Positions 8,285 through 17,710 of a DNA stretch of 64,000 nucleotides are shown here, in pieces (the stretch's first letter is position 1; the number at the start of each line of letters is the position of its first letter). Source of the DNA: Aureimonas altamirensis (GTDB lineage Bacteria; Pseudomonadota; Alphaproteobacteria; Rhizobiales; Rhizobiaceae); NCBI RefSeq assembly GCF_001463885.1, contig NZ_BBWQ01000001.1, positions 186,001 to 250,000 on the forward strand, given 5' to 3'. The notes under the pieces are model-generated. The model ran no database searches, was not told where the DNA came from, and saw nothing but the letters and a program-made list of their open reading frames with translations. A program made the translations under genes and the position numbers.

Positions 8285-11200
8285 GCGGGTTCAACCTTTC
8301 CGACTGGGCGCTCCGGAACCGTTCGATCGTCGTCTACCTGATGATGATCGCGGTGGTCATCGGCCTTGCGTCCTACAATACGCTGGGCCGCAACGAGGAC
8401 CCGAGCTTCGTCATCAAGACCATGGTGGTGCAGGCGGCGTGGCCGGGCGCCAGCGTCGAGGATACGCTCTCCCAGGTCACCGAGCGGCTGGAGCGCACGC
8501 TGCAGGAAACGCCGCATCTGGATTTCCTGCGCAGCTACACAAGCGCGGGGGTGACGACCATCTTCGTCGCCCTGCAGGGCAAGGCGACGCCCGCAGAGGT
8601 GAACGACACCTGGTACCATGTGCGCAAGAGCGTCGGCGACATGCGCCACACGCTGCCGATGGGTATCGTCGGGCCGGGCTTCGACGACGAGTTCGGCGAC
8701 ACGTTCGGCATCATCTATGGCTTCACCGCCGATGGCTTCTCGTCCCGCGAGCTTCGGGACTATGTCGAAGATGCACGGTCAAAGCTGCTGCATGTGGCGG
8801 ATGTCTCCAAGATCGACATCATCGGAGCGCAGGACGAGCAGATCTTCATAGAATTCTCGATGGAGCAACTGGCAAATCTGGGTGTCGACCGCACTTCGCT
8901 GATCGCCGCGCTTCGGGCACAGAATGTGGTGCGGCCGTCCGGCATCATACGCACCGGCGATGAAAACCTTGCATTGCAGGTTTCCGGCTCGTTCGAGACA
9001 GAGGACGACATCCGCAATGTCGACTTCTTCGTCGGCGACAGGCTGCTGCGTCTCAGCGATATCGCCGTGGTGCGGCGTGGCGAAAGCGACCCGCCGCAAC
9101 CCCTGTTCCGGGTGAATGGGACCGCAGCGATCGGGCTGGCCATCGCCATGCGCGATGGCGGCGACATATTGGCGCTCGGGCAGAACGTCACCGACGCCAT
9201 GGTCGAGATCACCGACGAACTGCCTGTCGGCATCGAGGCCCATCTGGTGGCCGACCAGGCGGTGACGGTGGAACTGGCGATCGCCGATTTCATGACATCG
9301 CTGTTCCAGGCGATCGCCATCATTCTCGTGGTCAGCTTCATCGCGCTGGGGCTGCGGCCGGGACTTGTCGTGGCGCTGTCGATACCGCTGACGCTGGCCG
9401 TCGTCTTTTCGGTGATGGACATCGCCGGCATCGACATGCAGCGCGTATCGCTGGGAGCGCTCATCATCGCTCTTGCCCTTCTGGTGGACGACGCGATGAC
9501 GACAACCGATGCGATGCTCAACCGGCTTGCCGCCGGCGACGACAAGCACGATGCCGCCACCTTCGCCTTTCGCACCTACGCCTTCGCGATGCTGGCCGGA
9601 ACGCTGGTCACCATTGCCGGTTTCGTGCCCATCGGTTTTGCCGCCAGCTCGGCGGGCGAGTACACCTATTCGCTGTTTGCCGTCGTCAGCATATCGCTGG
9701 TCGTCTCATGGTTCGTGGCGGTGGTTTTCGCGCCATTGCTCGGCGTCTTCATACTGAAGGCGCCAAAGCAGACCGGTACGACAAAACCGGGCAGGGTGAT
9801 CGGCGCCTATCGCGGCTTCCTGTCGAAGGCCATACGGTTCAAGTGGGCAACCATCGCCGTAACGCTGGCGATGTTCGTCGGGGCGGTGTTGCTGCTGCCG
9901 CTGGTGCCGCGCCAGTTCTTTCCCTCGTCCGACCGGCCCGAGCTGCTCGTCGACCTTCGCCTGCCGCAAAGCGCCTCCATCCATGCCAGCGAAACCGTGG
10001 CCAGGCGCTTCGACGATGCCCTCAGGGGCGATCCGGACGTGGAGCGGTGGAGCAGCTATGTGGGGCGCGGCGCGATCCGCTTCTATCTGCCGCTCAATGC
10101 GCAGCTTCCCAATGATTTCTTTGCCCAGGCGGTGGTGGTGGCCAAGGATGTGGCCGCGCGCGAGCGCCTGCAGACCCGGCTCGAGGCACTGCTGGCCGAA
10201 GAGTTTCCCAGCCTGGTTGCTCGCGTCTACCCGCTCGAGCTGGGGCCGCCCGTCGGCTGGCCGGTCCAGTACCGCGTCAGCGGACCGGACATCGAAACGG
10301 TGCGCGACATCTCTTTCGACCTGGCCGAGATCGTGGCGGCCAACAGCGACACCAAAATGGTCAATTTCGACTGGATCGAGCCGACCAGGGAGGTGCGCAT
10401 CCGCGTCGACCAGAACGAGGCGAGGCGGCTGGGCCTGAGCTCGCAGGCGATCTCCTCGGTGCTCGACACCGTTATCACCGGCATGCCGCTGACGCAGGTG
10501 CGCGACGATATCTACCTCGTCGATGTGGTTGCCCGCGCCACGGACGAGCAGCGCGTATCGCTGGCCTCGCTGCGGACGCTGGCGCTGCCGCTGCCCGGGG
10601 GGCGCACGGTGCCGCTGGGCCAGGTCGCCAGTTTCGAATATGAGCAGTCCTATCCGCTGGTCTGGCGGCGGGACCGCGTGCCCACCCTGACCATCCAGGC
10701 CGACGTGACGCCCGGGGTGCTGCCCGAGACCGTGGTTTCGGCGCTGACGCCGCAGGTAGAGGCTCTGGCCGCCACCTTGCCGCGCTCCTATCACATAGAT
10801 CTGGGCGGCACTGTGGAGGAAAGCACGAGGTCGCAGGCATCGGTGATCGCGGTGGTGCCGGTGATGCTGCTCATCATGCTCACCGTGCTGATCTTCCAGT
10901 TCGAGAGCTTCCAGCGGCTGGCGCTGGTGCTCAGCGTGGCTCCGCTGGGCCTGATCGGCGTGGTCGGCGCCTTGATGCTATCCGGCAAGCCGCTCGGCTT
11001 CGTCGCCATTCTCGGCATCCTGGCGCTGATGGGAATGATCATCAAGAATGCGGTTATCCTGATCGGCCAGATCGACACCGAACGACGGTCGGGCAAGGGC
11101 GTCGCCGAAGCGGTCATGGATGCCAGCAGCGCGCGGTTCAGGCCGATCATGCTGACGACGGTGTCGACGGTGCTCGGCATGATCCCGATTGCGCCGACCG

Positions 11201-11322
11201 TGTTCTGGGGGCCGATGGCCTTTGCCATCATGGGCGGGCTGCTGGTCGCGACGCTGCTGACGCTGATCGTGCTGCCGACGCTTTACGCCATCTGGTTCGG
11301 CTGGCGCGAGCGCGCGCATTAG
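8281..11322 (+). CDS. RND efflux pump, inner-membrane permease
   Basis: A proton-driven tripartite exporter subunit of 1013 residues, normal for the HAE-1-like family. Two repeats of a large periplasmic loop and a membrane bundle are visible. Membrane segments include LFQAIAIILVVSFIALGL and VIAVVPVMLLIMLTVLIF. The proton-relay aspartates appear in the fourth helix as ALLVDDAMTT, and the partner lysine as GMIIKNAVILI near residue 920. Drug or substrate range cannot be predicted. It forms an operon with the adaptor but no outer-membrane factor gene is adjacent, so it must borrow a TolC-like channel encoded elsewhere. Confidence 0.95.
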   Translation: MSGFNLSDWALRNRSIVVYLMMIAVVIGLASYNTLGRNEDPSFVIKTMVVQAAWPGASVEDTLSQVTERLERTLQETPHLDFLRSYTSAGVTTIFVALQGKATPAEVNDTWYHVRKSVGDMRHTLPMGIVGPGFDDEFGDTFGIIYGFTADGFSSRELRDYVEDARSKLLHVADVSKIDIIGAQDEQIFIEFSMEQLANLGVDRTSLIAALRAQNVVRPSGIIRTGDENLALQVSGSFETEDDIRNVDFFVGDRLLRLSDIAVVRRGESDPPQPLFRVNGTAAIGLAIAMRDGGDILALGQNVTDAMVEITDELPVGIEAHLVADQAVTVELAIADFMTSLFQAIAIILVVSFIALGLRPGLVVALSIPLTLAVVFSVMDIAGIDMQRVSLGALIIALALLVDDAMTTTDAMLNRLAAGDDKHDAATFAFRTYAFAMLAGTLVTIAGFVPIGFAASSAGEYTYSLFAVVSISLVVSWFVAVVFAPLLGVFILKAPKQTGTTKPGRVIGAYRGFLSKAIRFKWATIAVTLAMFVGAVLLLPLVPRQFFPSSDRPELLVDLRLPQSASIHASETVARRFDDALRGDPDVERWSSYVGRGAIRFYLPLNAQLPNDFFAQAVVVAKDVAARERLQTRLEALLAEEFPSLVARVYPLELGPPVGWPVQYRVSGPDIETVRDISFDLAEIVAANSDTKMVNFDWIEPTREVRIRVDQNEARRLGLSSQAISSVLDTVITGMPLTQVRDDIYLVDVVARATDEQRVSLASLRTLALPLPGGRTVPLGQVASFEYEQSYPLVWRRDRVPTLTIQADVTPGVLPETVVSALTPQVEALAATLPRSYHIDLGGTVEESTRSQASVIAVVPVMLLIMLTVLIFQFESFQRLALVLSVAPLGLIGVVGALMLSGKPLGFVAILGILALMGMIIKNAVILIGQIDTERRSGKGVAEAVMDASSARFRPIMLTTVSTVLGMIPIAPTVFWGPMAFAIMGGLLVATLLTLIVLPTLYAIWFGWRERAH

Positions 11323-11444
11323 CCGGAGCCTTGTCGTAGATGCTGGTTAGGCCAGAGCGGACCCAATGCCGGCGGTCGACCGACTGCCGGCTGCGGCCGC
11401 CCCGAAGGGCTGGGGCACTGCATCGACGATGTGAGGGAGCTGGA

Positions 11445-11521
11445 TGGTCGGAGTGGCAGGATTCGAACCTGCGACCCCCTCGTCCCGAACGAGGTGCGCT
11501 ACCAGGCTGCGCTACACTCCG
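11445..11521 (-). tRNA. tRNA-Pro (CGG)
   Basis: Read on the minus strand, the 77-base gene starts CGGAGTGTAGCGCAGCCTGG and folds into a complete cloverleaf: acceptor CGGAGTG/CACTCCG, anticodon stem CCTCG/CGAGG with loop TTCGGGA giving anticodon CGG (complement of 11485-11487), T-loop TTCGAAT, and an encoded CCA (complement of 11445-11447). It decodes CCG, a frequent proline codon in this GC-rich sequence. Confidence 0.97.
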
Positions 11522-11532
11522 AAACCGCCGTC

Positions 11533-11561
11533 CGTATAGCCGGGAGGGGGCCGCCGCGCAA
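11533..11561 (-). promoter_or_regulatory. Probable promoter for tRNA-Pro
   Basis: On the minus strand, TTGCGC (complement of 11556-11561), 17 bases, then TATACG (complement of 11533-11538), placed 12 bases ahead of the tRNA-Pro 5' end. Spacing is right and a GC-rich discriminator follows, as expected for stable RNA genes. Confidence 0.5.
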
Positions 11562-11598
11562 GCGGTTCTTTCGGCAAAGTTTGGCCCTCCGTCCTGGA

Positions 11599-11627
11599 TT
11601 GCCAGCCCCTCCGGGAGAGGGTATAGA
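11599..11627 (+). promoter_or_regulatory. Probable promoter for tRNA-Gln
   Basis: TTGCCA at 11599-11604, a 17-base spacer and TATAGA at 11622-11627, about 24 bases before the tRNA-Gln 5' end. Together with the opposite promoter for tRNA-Pro this makes a divergent tRNA pair. Confidence 0.55.
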
Positions 11628-11650
11628 GCCCACGCTGCGACAGCGGCCGG

Positions 11651-11725
11651 TGGGGCGTAGCCAAGCGGTAAGGCAGCGGTTTTTGGTACCGCCATTCCCT
11701 GGTTCGAATCCAGGCGCCCCAGCCA
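11651..11725 (+). tRNA. tRNA-Gln (TTG)
   Basis: A 75-base gene starting TGGGGCGTAGCCAAGCGGTA, with acceptor TGGGGCG/CGCCCCA, anticodon stem GCGGT/ACCGC, loop TTTTGGT giving anticodon TTG at 11683-11685, T-loop TTCGAAT and an encoded CCA end. It borders the AT-richer polysaccharide locus to its right. tRNA 3' ends are common integration points, but no second copy of this 3' end was found downstream. Confidence 0.97.
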
Positions 11726-11962
11726 CTTCACATCATGCGTGGCAAACCGCGTGCTTTGAGAGCGCAAAAAGCTCCAATTTCTCGTGAATTACCGCAGCTG
11801 CGCCTGCTCATGATCCCATCGAGCCAGCCTCGACGGCCGGTTGCTGTCCTGGTGCGATATGGCATCGAGAAAGCCCGCACTGGTTTGACATTTGGCCATC
11901 TTGTAGCGCAAGAGTCACAACCAGAAGCGGTCTCTCTTCAATTAAATAATACGGGAAATTGA
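11726..11962 (+). other. Intergenic leader of the polysaccharide locus
   Basis: 237 bases with lower GC than the genes to the left. A TTGACA occurs at about 11884-11889, but no convincing -10 follows at the right distance. A 75-codon open frame (11735-11962) ends at the next start codon, has no ribosome site and no recognisable domain, and is not called. A GGGAAA lies just before the ATG at 11963. Confidence 0.4.
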
Positions 11963-14900
11963 ATGCATTCAGACCTGATTGATTCCGGTTACGTCCTTCA
12001 TGAGGGATCAAACGTCTGGATGCGCAATGGCTACGACAGTATCCAGTACAGTGACGGGGACGACTTTGAGAATGGCCTGGCGCGGGCCCTATCAAATGTT
12101 TCCGATCTAAGTGTGCTATCGGACGAACTTCGGCGTTATTGTGTAGACTGGCCGTCAACGTACCATTTATCTGCTCAGAGAGCGAACCTTCTGCGGCCGC
12201 TGGCCGACACGTTGACTGGCAGCATTCTGGAAATCGGGGCCGGCTGCGGGGCGATCACGCGTTTCCTGGGAGAGTTGGGAGCAGACGTTCTCGCTCTTGA
12301 GGGGACGGCACGGCGTGCCGAAATAGCCAGGCTGCGTACGCATGATCTGGACAACGTGACCGTGTTGGCGGAACGGTTCGGCGACTTCCAGACAAGCAGG
12401 AAATTCGACGTCATCACGCTGATCGGCGTCCTGGAATATGCCAACCTGTTTACGCCCGGGGATCAGCCTCATATCGAGATGTTGAGGCAGGCAAGAAAGT
12501 TGCTCAAGCCCAATGGGCGACTTATTATTGCAATCGAAAATCAGCTTGGCCTGAAGTATTTTTCCGGTGCGCCGGAAGACCATCTGGGTACCGTCATGTA
12601 CGGGGTTGAAGATCGGTATCGTACAAACGAGCCGCAGACCTTCGGACGAGCTGCGCTGGAAAACGCCATACGATCCGCAGGTTGGGCGTCTACCGAGTTT
12701 TTGGCACCGTTTCCCGACTACAAATTGCCACGCTCGATCGTGTCGCAGCGTGGTTTCGAGGACGAAACGTTCGACGGCGCGGCGCTTGCTAGCCAGAGCG
12801 TGGCATACGATCCGCAGATGCCACCGGCAACCGCCTTCTCTCTGGATCTGGCTTGGCCGGTGTTGTCGCGGAACGGTCTCGCCCTCGATATGGCCAACTC
12901 GTTCCTCGTCGTAGCTCATGATGGCAACTTCAGCTTTTCTAATGAGCGCACGCTCGCCTGGCATTACAGCACAAACCGCGTGAAACGCTTCTGCAAGCAA
13001 TCGGAGTTTGTCAGGGGGGAAGAGGGTAAGCTGTGGGTCAACACGCGCCTGCTGGGTTCACCAGACGATTCCAATGCTCGATCGGATACGCCGTTGACGC
13101 TGACCGTGTCGGATATCGCACCCTACGCATCTGGAAAGACGTTGGGTCAGGAGCTGGCATCGCTTCTGGCACAGGACAACTGGTCTTCGGCAGACATAGC
13201 CAAAAGCTTCTTCAAATATATTATAGCTGTTGAACAGATAGTATCCCGCGAGACAGGCGCGACGGTTAGGATTGCAAGCGAGAAAACTGAGGTTGGGTCT
13301 GCATACTTCGATTTAAACCCAAACAACATAATTTTAAAAATTGACGGCACCTTCGAGAAAATCGACCAGGAGTGGAGTTTTGATGGTCCGGTAACGTCAG
13401 GTTATCTTGTTTTCCGTTCCGTTATAAATATTCTTTCCGCGGTCGAGCGCTTGGGAAGCTCGCCCGATCTGCAGGAAATCACGCCCTATTCATTCATGAA
13501 GCTGGTGTTCGATCGCTTGGGCTGGACGCTCGCCGAGGCGGATCTGCGTGACTATGTCAGTGCGGAAACCAGCATCAGGCGGCAAGTTTTCGGGATCGAT
13601 GCACATGAGCGGGATCTCTCGACCTGGCTTCACACATGGGTGCCTGGACGTCCCAGCATTTTCGCTTTGGCGGCAACGCGGGCACGGGAGCTGAGCGCGC
13701 TCGCGGAAGAGAGGTCAGCGCGGCAGATTCAGATTGCAGAGCTCACAAAAAGCGTGGATGTGGCAACTGCCAGGCTTATCCAGTCGGAAAAAGCTCGGAC
13801 GGAATTGAGTGATCTCGGCACCTCTCTAGGTGCGGCAAATGCCGAGCTTATCGCGGTACGGACTGCAAATGCCCACCTGCATGGCGAGGTGGAGCGCCTG
13901 CGCGATTACAATCAGGCGCTGCTGAATTCAACCAGCTGGCGTTTTAGTTCGCCGGTCCGCTTCCTCGGTCACCAGATATGGCGTGTCCGACGGATGTTGG
14001 ATGTAGCGCCCTTGATCTCGAATCGATTGGGTGGACCCTCGAATGTTGCACGAAGAGCAGCATCGCTCTTGAAGCAGGAAGGTCTGACCGGAATACGGTC
14101 TCGGCTGCGGCACGTCGTGATGGAGGTTGACAGTCAAACGACAGCGCCTGGCATTGCCATCGAACCGCCGCGTGTAACCGTGCCGGCTCCCGCGCTTGTG
14201 ATCCCGTGGTACATCGATCCTGCACAAGGTGACACAAGTTCCGATATCGCAACTGACGGTCCGCGGATCTGTGTCATCCTGCGCATTCGCGCTAACGATG
14301 AACTCGATATTTTAGTGGAGCGACTGCGCCATATACCTCGCGAATTCTCGGTTCATATCATTGCTGAGGTCGACGACCGGGCCCTGCATAAGGGCTTTCA
14401 GGATAAGCTGCCCCAGGCTGTCCGCATCAGCACGCAAACTGCCGATCATGGTGAAAGCACTCAGGCCATCGTCGGGGAATTGCTTCGCAACGAACTGTCG
14501 GGCTACGACATCGTCGGGCTGTTCCATGACCTTGATGGCGGTAAGCGGAAGACCGGCGCGCATGCGGGCTCGGATCCGGAGCTGGATTGTCTTCTGGGTG
14601 ATGCCTCAGCAATTCGTCAGATAATCACTCGCCTTGCAGAGGATGCGGACGCCATTTTTGCAGTTGAGGACGCCGAGGCACTGAGGAAGCGTTTCGAACG
14701 CCCGGCCGATGCTGCATATGACTTGGGTGGGGAGGGTTTGCCCGCGCCTGCAGCCGATGCTGTGGAACACCTCGCCATGTGGGCTCGTGCAGACCGACTG
14801 AGCACGATACTTGAGACGTTGGGCGATGTCCTGCCCCGGGGGGAGCGGACCGGGCTACGAGTGCTCAACGTGACGCGCGGGGACTCCATCAAGGATTATC

Positions 14901-17350
14901 GCCAGCACGAAGAGCAGGTCGATTACCGCCAATCGATCCTGTACCAGGACATCAAGGTACTCGCGTACTATCTGCCACAGTTCCATACGACGCCAGAAAA
15001 TGACGAATGGCACGGCAAGGGTTTTACCGAATGGACGAAAGTTCGGGCTGCAAACCCGCTTTTTGAGGGACATTACCAGCAGCATATCCCGCATGACGAC
15101 CTCGGATACTACATTCTGGATAATCCGACTGTGCTGCATCAGCAGGCGGATATGATGCAGGCGGCCGGTATCCATGGAATGATTTTTTATCATTACTGGT
15201 TCGGCGGCAGGATGATACTCGAAGAGCCGGCACAGATGCTGCTCGAGAATGCCGACATCGACATGCCGTTCTGCTTCTGCTGGGCCAATGAGAATTGGAC
15301 GCGGCGATGGGACGGCAATGAAAAGGAAATCCTGCTCGGGCAGAAATATTCCCCAGACGACGCACGCGCCTTCATCCGATACCTAATCCCCTTCTTCAAG
15401 GACCATCGGTACATACGGGTGGAAGGCCGGCCGGCCTTGTATGTTTATCGGCCGTCTGACCTACCCACGGATGTACGGTATGTGGACATCTGGAAGGAGG
15501 AATGCGAGCAAGCAGGCCTCCCTTCACCTTATCTCGTGTCCGTCCTGACGCGCGGCGCGCTTGATCCGCGCGAGTTCGGCATGGATGCCGGTGTGGAACG
15601 CGTTCTGCATGACTGGACCGGGGGTGCCGTCGCCGAGCGCAAAAACAATCTCAGGCCGTATACACAGATCAACGGAACGGTTCTCGACTACGGGGACGTC
15701 GCAAGGTTCTATAGCAGTCAGACCGACCCGAAGGAGTTCACCTATTTCCGGTCTCTCGTTCCGATCTGGGATAATACCGCACGCTACGGGAATGGCGGCT
15801 ATGTGATCGACGCCAGCACACCGCAACTTTTTCAAGGTTGGTTGGAGGCGGCCATTGCCTACAGTCGAGACAACCTGCCCGCCGACCGACGGTTCGTGAT
15901 CGTCAACGCCTGGAATGAATGGGCCGAAGGCGCCCATCTGGAGCCGGATACCCGCTATGGCTACGCGTATCTGAATGCGGTCGGCCGCGCGTTGTCGATA
16001 CAGTCCTATGAGCAACAGGCCACGCGATCGATAGCGTCAACCCAGCCGGTCGCTCTGACCATAATGTGTACCTCGGCCTTGCGATCCGCCCTGCGCGATA
16101 ATCCAACCCTGGCAAAACGCTTCGAGCATGTTCTATCGAGGGTAAAGGATCTGCCGCACGTCGCCGTCCATCTGGATGATTCGAGTCGCGACCTGTTTCC
16201 GACTTTGGCTGATACGAGCGGCACGAGCGAGGGCATCGAGTTTGAGCTGGAAATCAGCCGGCCAAGCGTCTTCGCGCCGGATGCAATCGGCAAAATGGTT
16301 CAGGCGGCACTGGCGCATCCAGATGCCTCTATCGTCTGCAACGAGTATCACGGCGATCCATCCGTCATCGACGTGGAGCCGAACAATGCTCTACGAACGG
16401 AAGACGCCCTTCGTCAGCCGATGATGCTCAGGCGCTCCGCTGGCTCGCCCATCCAGCGAGCGAAGTTCTGCATGGCGACGGAAGCTTGGTGTTTCCCTTT
16501 GAGTGCGGATAGCCTGCCGGCAGAAGACCTGACCAAAGTCACGACGGTGGTCCGTGTACATACCAAGTCGGATCTGCAGTTGCTGAGGCGGGCTCTGAGT
16601 TGCCTGTGTGTCATGCGCAATTGCCTCAGTATACCAATGATCGCAGCTCAGGACTTTTTGCCCGCCCAGGTCGATCAGCTCGACGAGATAATCGCTGATT
16701 TACCTTGGCGCGAAGGTTGCGCGCCTATTATCACCCAGTATTTTTCGGAAGATTCGAAGGGTGATCTTCGATCGACGATGTTGAACGAGTCGCTCAAAAA
16801 TATCCGGGATGGGTATGCCGGCATCCTGGACTACGATGATCTGCTGTTCCCAGACGCGTATGGATGGCTGATTGATCGTTTGGCAACAACGGGGAAGGCC
16901 GTCAGTTTCGGACGTGTCTATTCTTCCTTGTATTCAAATCAGCGCTCAATCATCATCGCGCGCAAAAAAATATATACAAGCAGGGTTGATTACGCTGGTT
17001 TCGTCAACAACAATCATGCTCCTAATCATAGTTTCCTGATGGATATGTCGCTGATCGACATGACGGCTACGATTTATTATCCCGACCAGAAATATATGGA
17101 GGATTATTTTCTGCTTCTTCAATTGTTCGGGGAGCGTAACGTAGATTGGGACTCACTCGCCGCCGATTATTATGTTGGAGACTATATCCACAGCATCGAT
17201 CGGGTTCAGACGTTGGCACTTACCGATGAAGACACGCGCGCGGCGCTGATCGAGACCTATGACTACAGGCGGGACGAGTTGCGTGTCTCGTTCATGCAGC
17301 GGCAATTGATGAAACAGATCTCGATGGAACGTGAAGGCGCGGGGGCCTGA
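11963..17350 (+). CDS. Giant multidomain polysaccharide enzyme: methyltransferase, kinase-like, coiled coil, RgpF-like, WbsX-like, GT-like
   Basis: 1795 residues, apparently cytoplasmic, acting on a cell-surface glycan. In order: a class I SAM methyltransferase (motif ILEIGAGCGAITRF at about 88-101); a kinase-like lobe with YFDLNPNNIIL near 450 and IDQEW near 467; a coiled coil at about 572-660 ending in the membrane-binding-like NSTSWRFSSPVRFLGHQIW; an RgpF-like part (IVGLFHDLDGGKRKTGAHAG, about 855); a WbsX/GH99-like domain at about 996-1350 (LAYYLPQFHTTPENDEWHGK to NAWNEWAEGAHLEPD); and a C-terminal GT-A-like region with DYDDLLFPDAYGWL near 1623. The first three parts match the layout of WbdD, which caps and measures O-antigen chains. 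The role of the fused glycosyltransferase-like half is inference. Base composition is AT-richer than its flanks, suggesting acquisition. Confidence 0.85.
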   Translation: MHSDLIDSGYVLHEGSNVWMRNGYDSIQYSDGDDFENGLARALSNVSDLSVLSDELRRYCVDWPSTYHLSAQRANLLRPLADTLTGSILEIGAGCGAITRFLGELGADVLALEGTARRAEIARLRTHDLDNVTVLAERFGDFQTSRKFDVITLIGVLEYANLFTPGDQPHIEMLRQARKLLKPNGRLIIAIENQLGLKYFSGAPEDHLGTVMYGVEDRYRTNEPQTFGRAALENAIRSAGWASTEFLAPFPDYKLPRSIVSQRGFEDETFDGAALASQSVAYDPQMPPATAFSLDLAWPVLSRNGLALDMANSFLVVAHDGNFSFSNERTLAWHYSTNRVKRFCKQSEFVRGEEGKLWVNTRLLGSPDDSNARSDTPLTLTVSDIAPYASGKTLGQELASLLAQDNWSSADIAKSFFKYIIAVEQIVSRETGATVRIASEKTEVGSAYFDLNPNNIILKIDGTFEKIDQEWSFDGPVTSGYLVFRSVINILSAVERLGSSPDLQEITPYSFMKLVFDRLGWTLAEADLRDYVSAETSIRRQVFGIDAHERDLSTWLHTWVPGRPSIFALAATRARELSALAEERSARQIQIAELTKSVDVATARLIQSEKARTELSDLGTSLGAANAELIAVRTANAHLHGEVERLRDYNQALLNSTSWRFSSPVRFLGHQIWRVRRMLDVAPLISNRLGGPSNVARRAASLLKQEGLTGIRSRLRHVVMEVDSQTTAPGIAIEPPRVTVPAPALVIPWYIDPAQGDTSSDIATDGPRICVILRIRANDELDILVERLRHIPREFSVHIIAEVDDRALHKGFQDKLPQAVRISTQTADHGESTQAIVGELLRNELSGYDIVGLFHDLDGGKRKTGAHAGSDPELDCLLGDASAIRQIITRLAEDADAIFAVEDAEALRKRFERPADAAYDLGGEGLPAPAADAVEHLAMWARADRLSTILETLGDVLPRGERTGLRVLNVTRGDSIKDYRQHEEQVDYRQSILYQDIKVLAYYLPQFHTTPENDEWHGKGFTEWTKVRAANPLFEGHYQQHIPHDDLGYYILDNPTVLHQQADMMQAAGIHGMIFYHYWFGGRMILEEPAQMLLENADIDMPFCFCWANENWTRRWDGNEKEILLGQKYSPDDARAFIRYLIPFFKDHRYIRVEGRPALYVYRPSDLPTDVRYVDIWKEECEQAGLPSPYLVSVLTRGALDPREFGMDAGVERVLHDWTGGAVAERKNNLRPYTQINGTVLDYGDVARFYSSQTDPKEFTYFRSLVPIWDNTARYGNGGYVIDASTPQLFQGWLEAAIAYSRDNLPADRRFVIVNAWNEWAEGAHLEPDTRYGYAYLNAVGRALSIQSYEQQATRSIASTQPVALTIMCTSALRSALRDNPTLAKRFEHVLSRVKDLPHVAVHLDDSSRDLFPTLADTSGTSEGIEFELEISRPSVFAPDAIGKMVQAALAHPDASIVCNEYHGDPSVIDVEPNNALRTEDALRQPMMLRRSAGSPIQRAKFCMATEAWCFPLSADSLPAEDLTKVTTVVRVHTKSDLQLLRRALSCLCVMRNCLSIPMIAAQDFLPAQVDQLDEIIADLPWREGCAPIITQYFSEDSKGDLRSTMLNESLKNIRDGYAGILDYDDLLFPDAYGWLIDRLATTGKAVSFGRVYSSLYSNQRSIIIARKKIYTSRVDYAGFVNNNHAPNHSFLMDMSLIDMTATIYYPDQKYMEDYFLLLQLFGERNVDWDSLAADYYVGDYIHSIDRVQTLALTDEDTRAALIETYDYRRDELRVSFMQRQLMKQISMEREGAGA

Positions 17351-17710
17351 GGCTTAGCAACATTATTTGCTGCCGGCACCCCCTGCGGAACCGCCATCAC
17401 CAGCCGCTCTGGGTCTGGTGTCGAAGACGAAGGTGCCGGCTGGCTGGCCGCAGTTGCAGTCGTTCAGTCGGCGCAAGAGGCGCACGCGCAGCTTGCATTC
17501 TCCAGAACTTTCTAGCCGGTGGACGCTGGAAGCAGCCATCTCGGCGAATGTCTGGCTTGAGCTAGTATTAAAAGTTCAGGTCAACTCCCCGACCAGTCCC
17601 ACGACGGCGTGCGAGCCTGATACGAAGTCGTCAATCTGGCAGCGGCTGGACCGCTGACATCCAAATACCGCTTTCAGCATTCAAACCCATGGATAGCTGA
17701 AAGGTAATTT
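17351..17710. other. 360-base gap with a possible 58-codon minus-strand frame
   Basis: No confident gene. On the minus strand a frame from the ATG at 17539 down to the TAA at 17363 encodes 58 residues starting MAASSVHRLESSGECKLRVR, with three cysteines (CNC within) and a Gly/Ala-rich tail. The frame stays open upstream only to a TGA about 36 bases before that ATG and has no clear ribosome site. It looks more like a gene remnant than a working gene. A 96-codon plus-strand frame over the same bases is low-complexity Ser/Pro/Arg and is not called. Confidence 0.25.

Noticed and set aside
11735-11962. 75-codon plus-strand frame after tRNA-Gln
   Set aside because: No ribosome site, no domain, and it ends at the next start codon.
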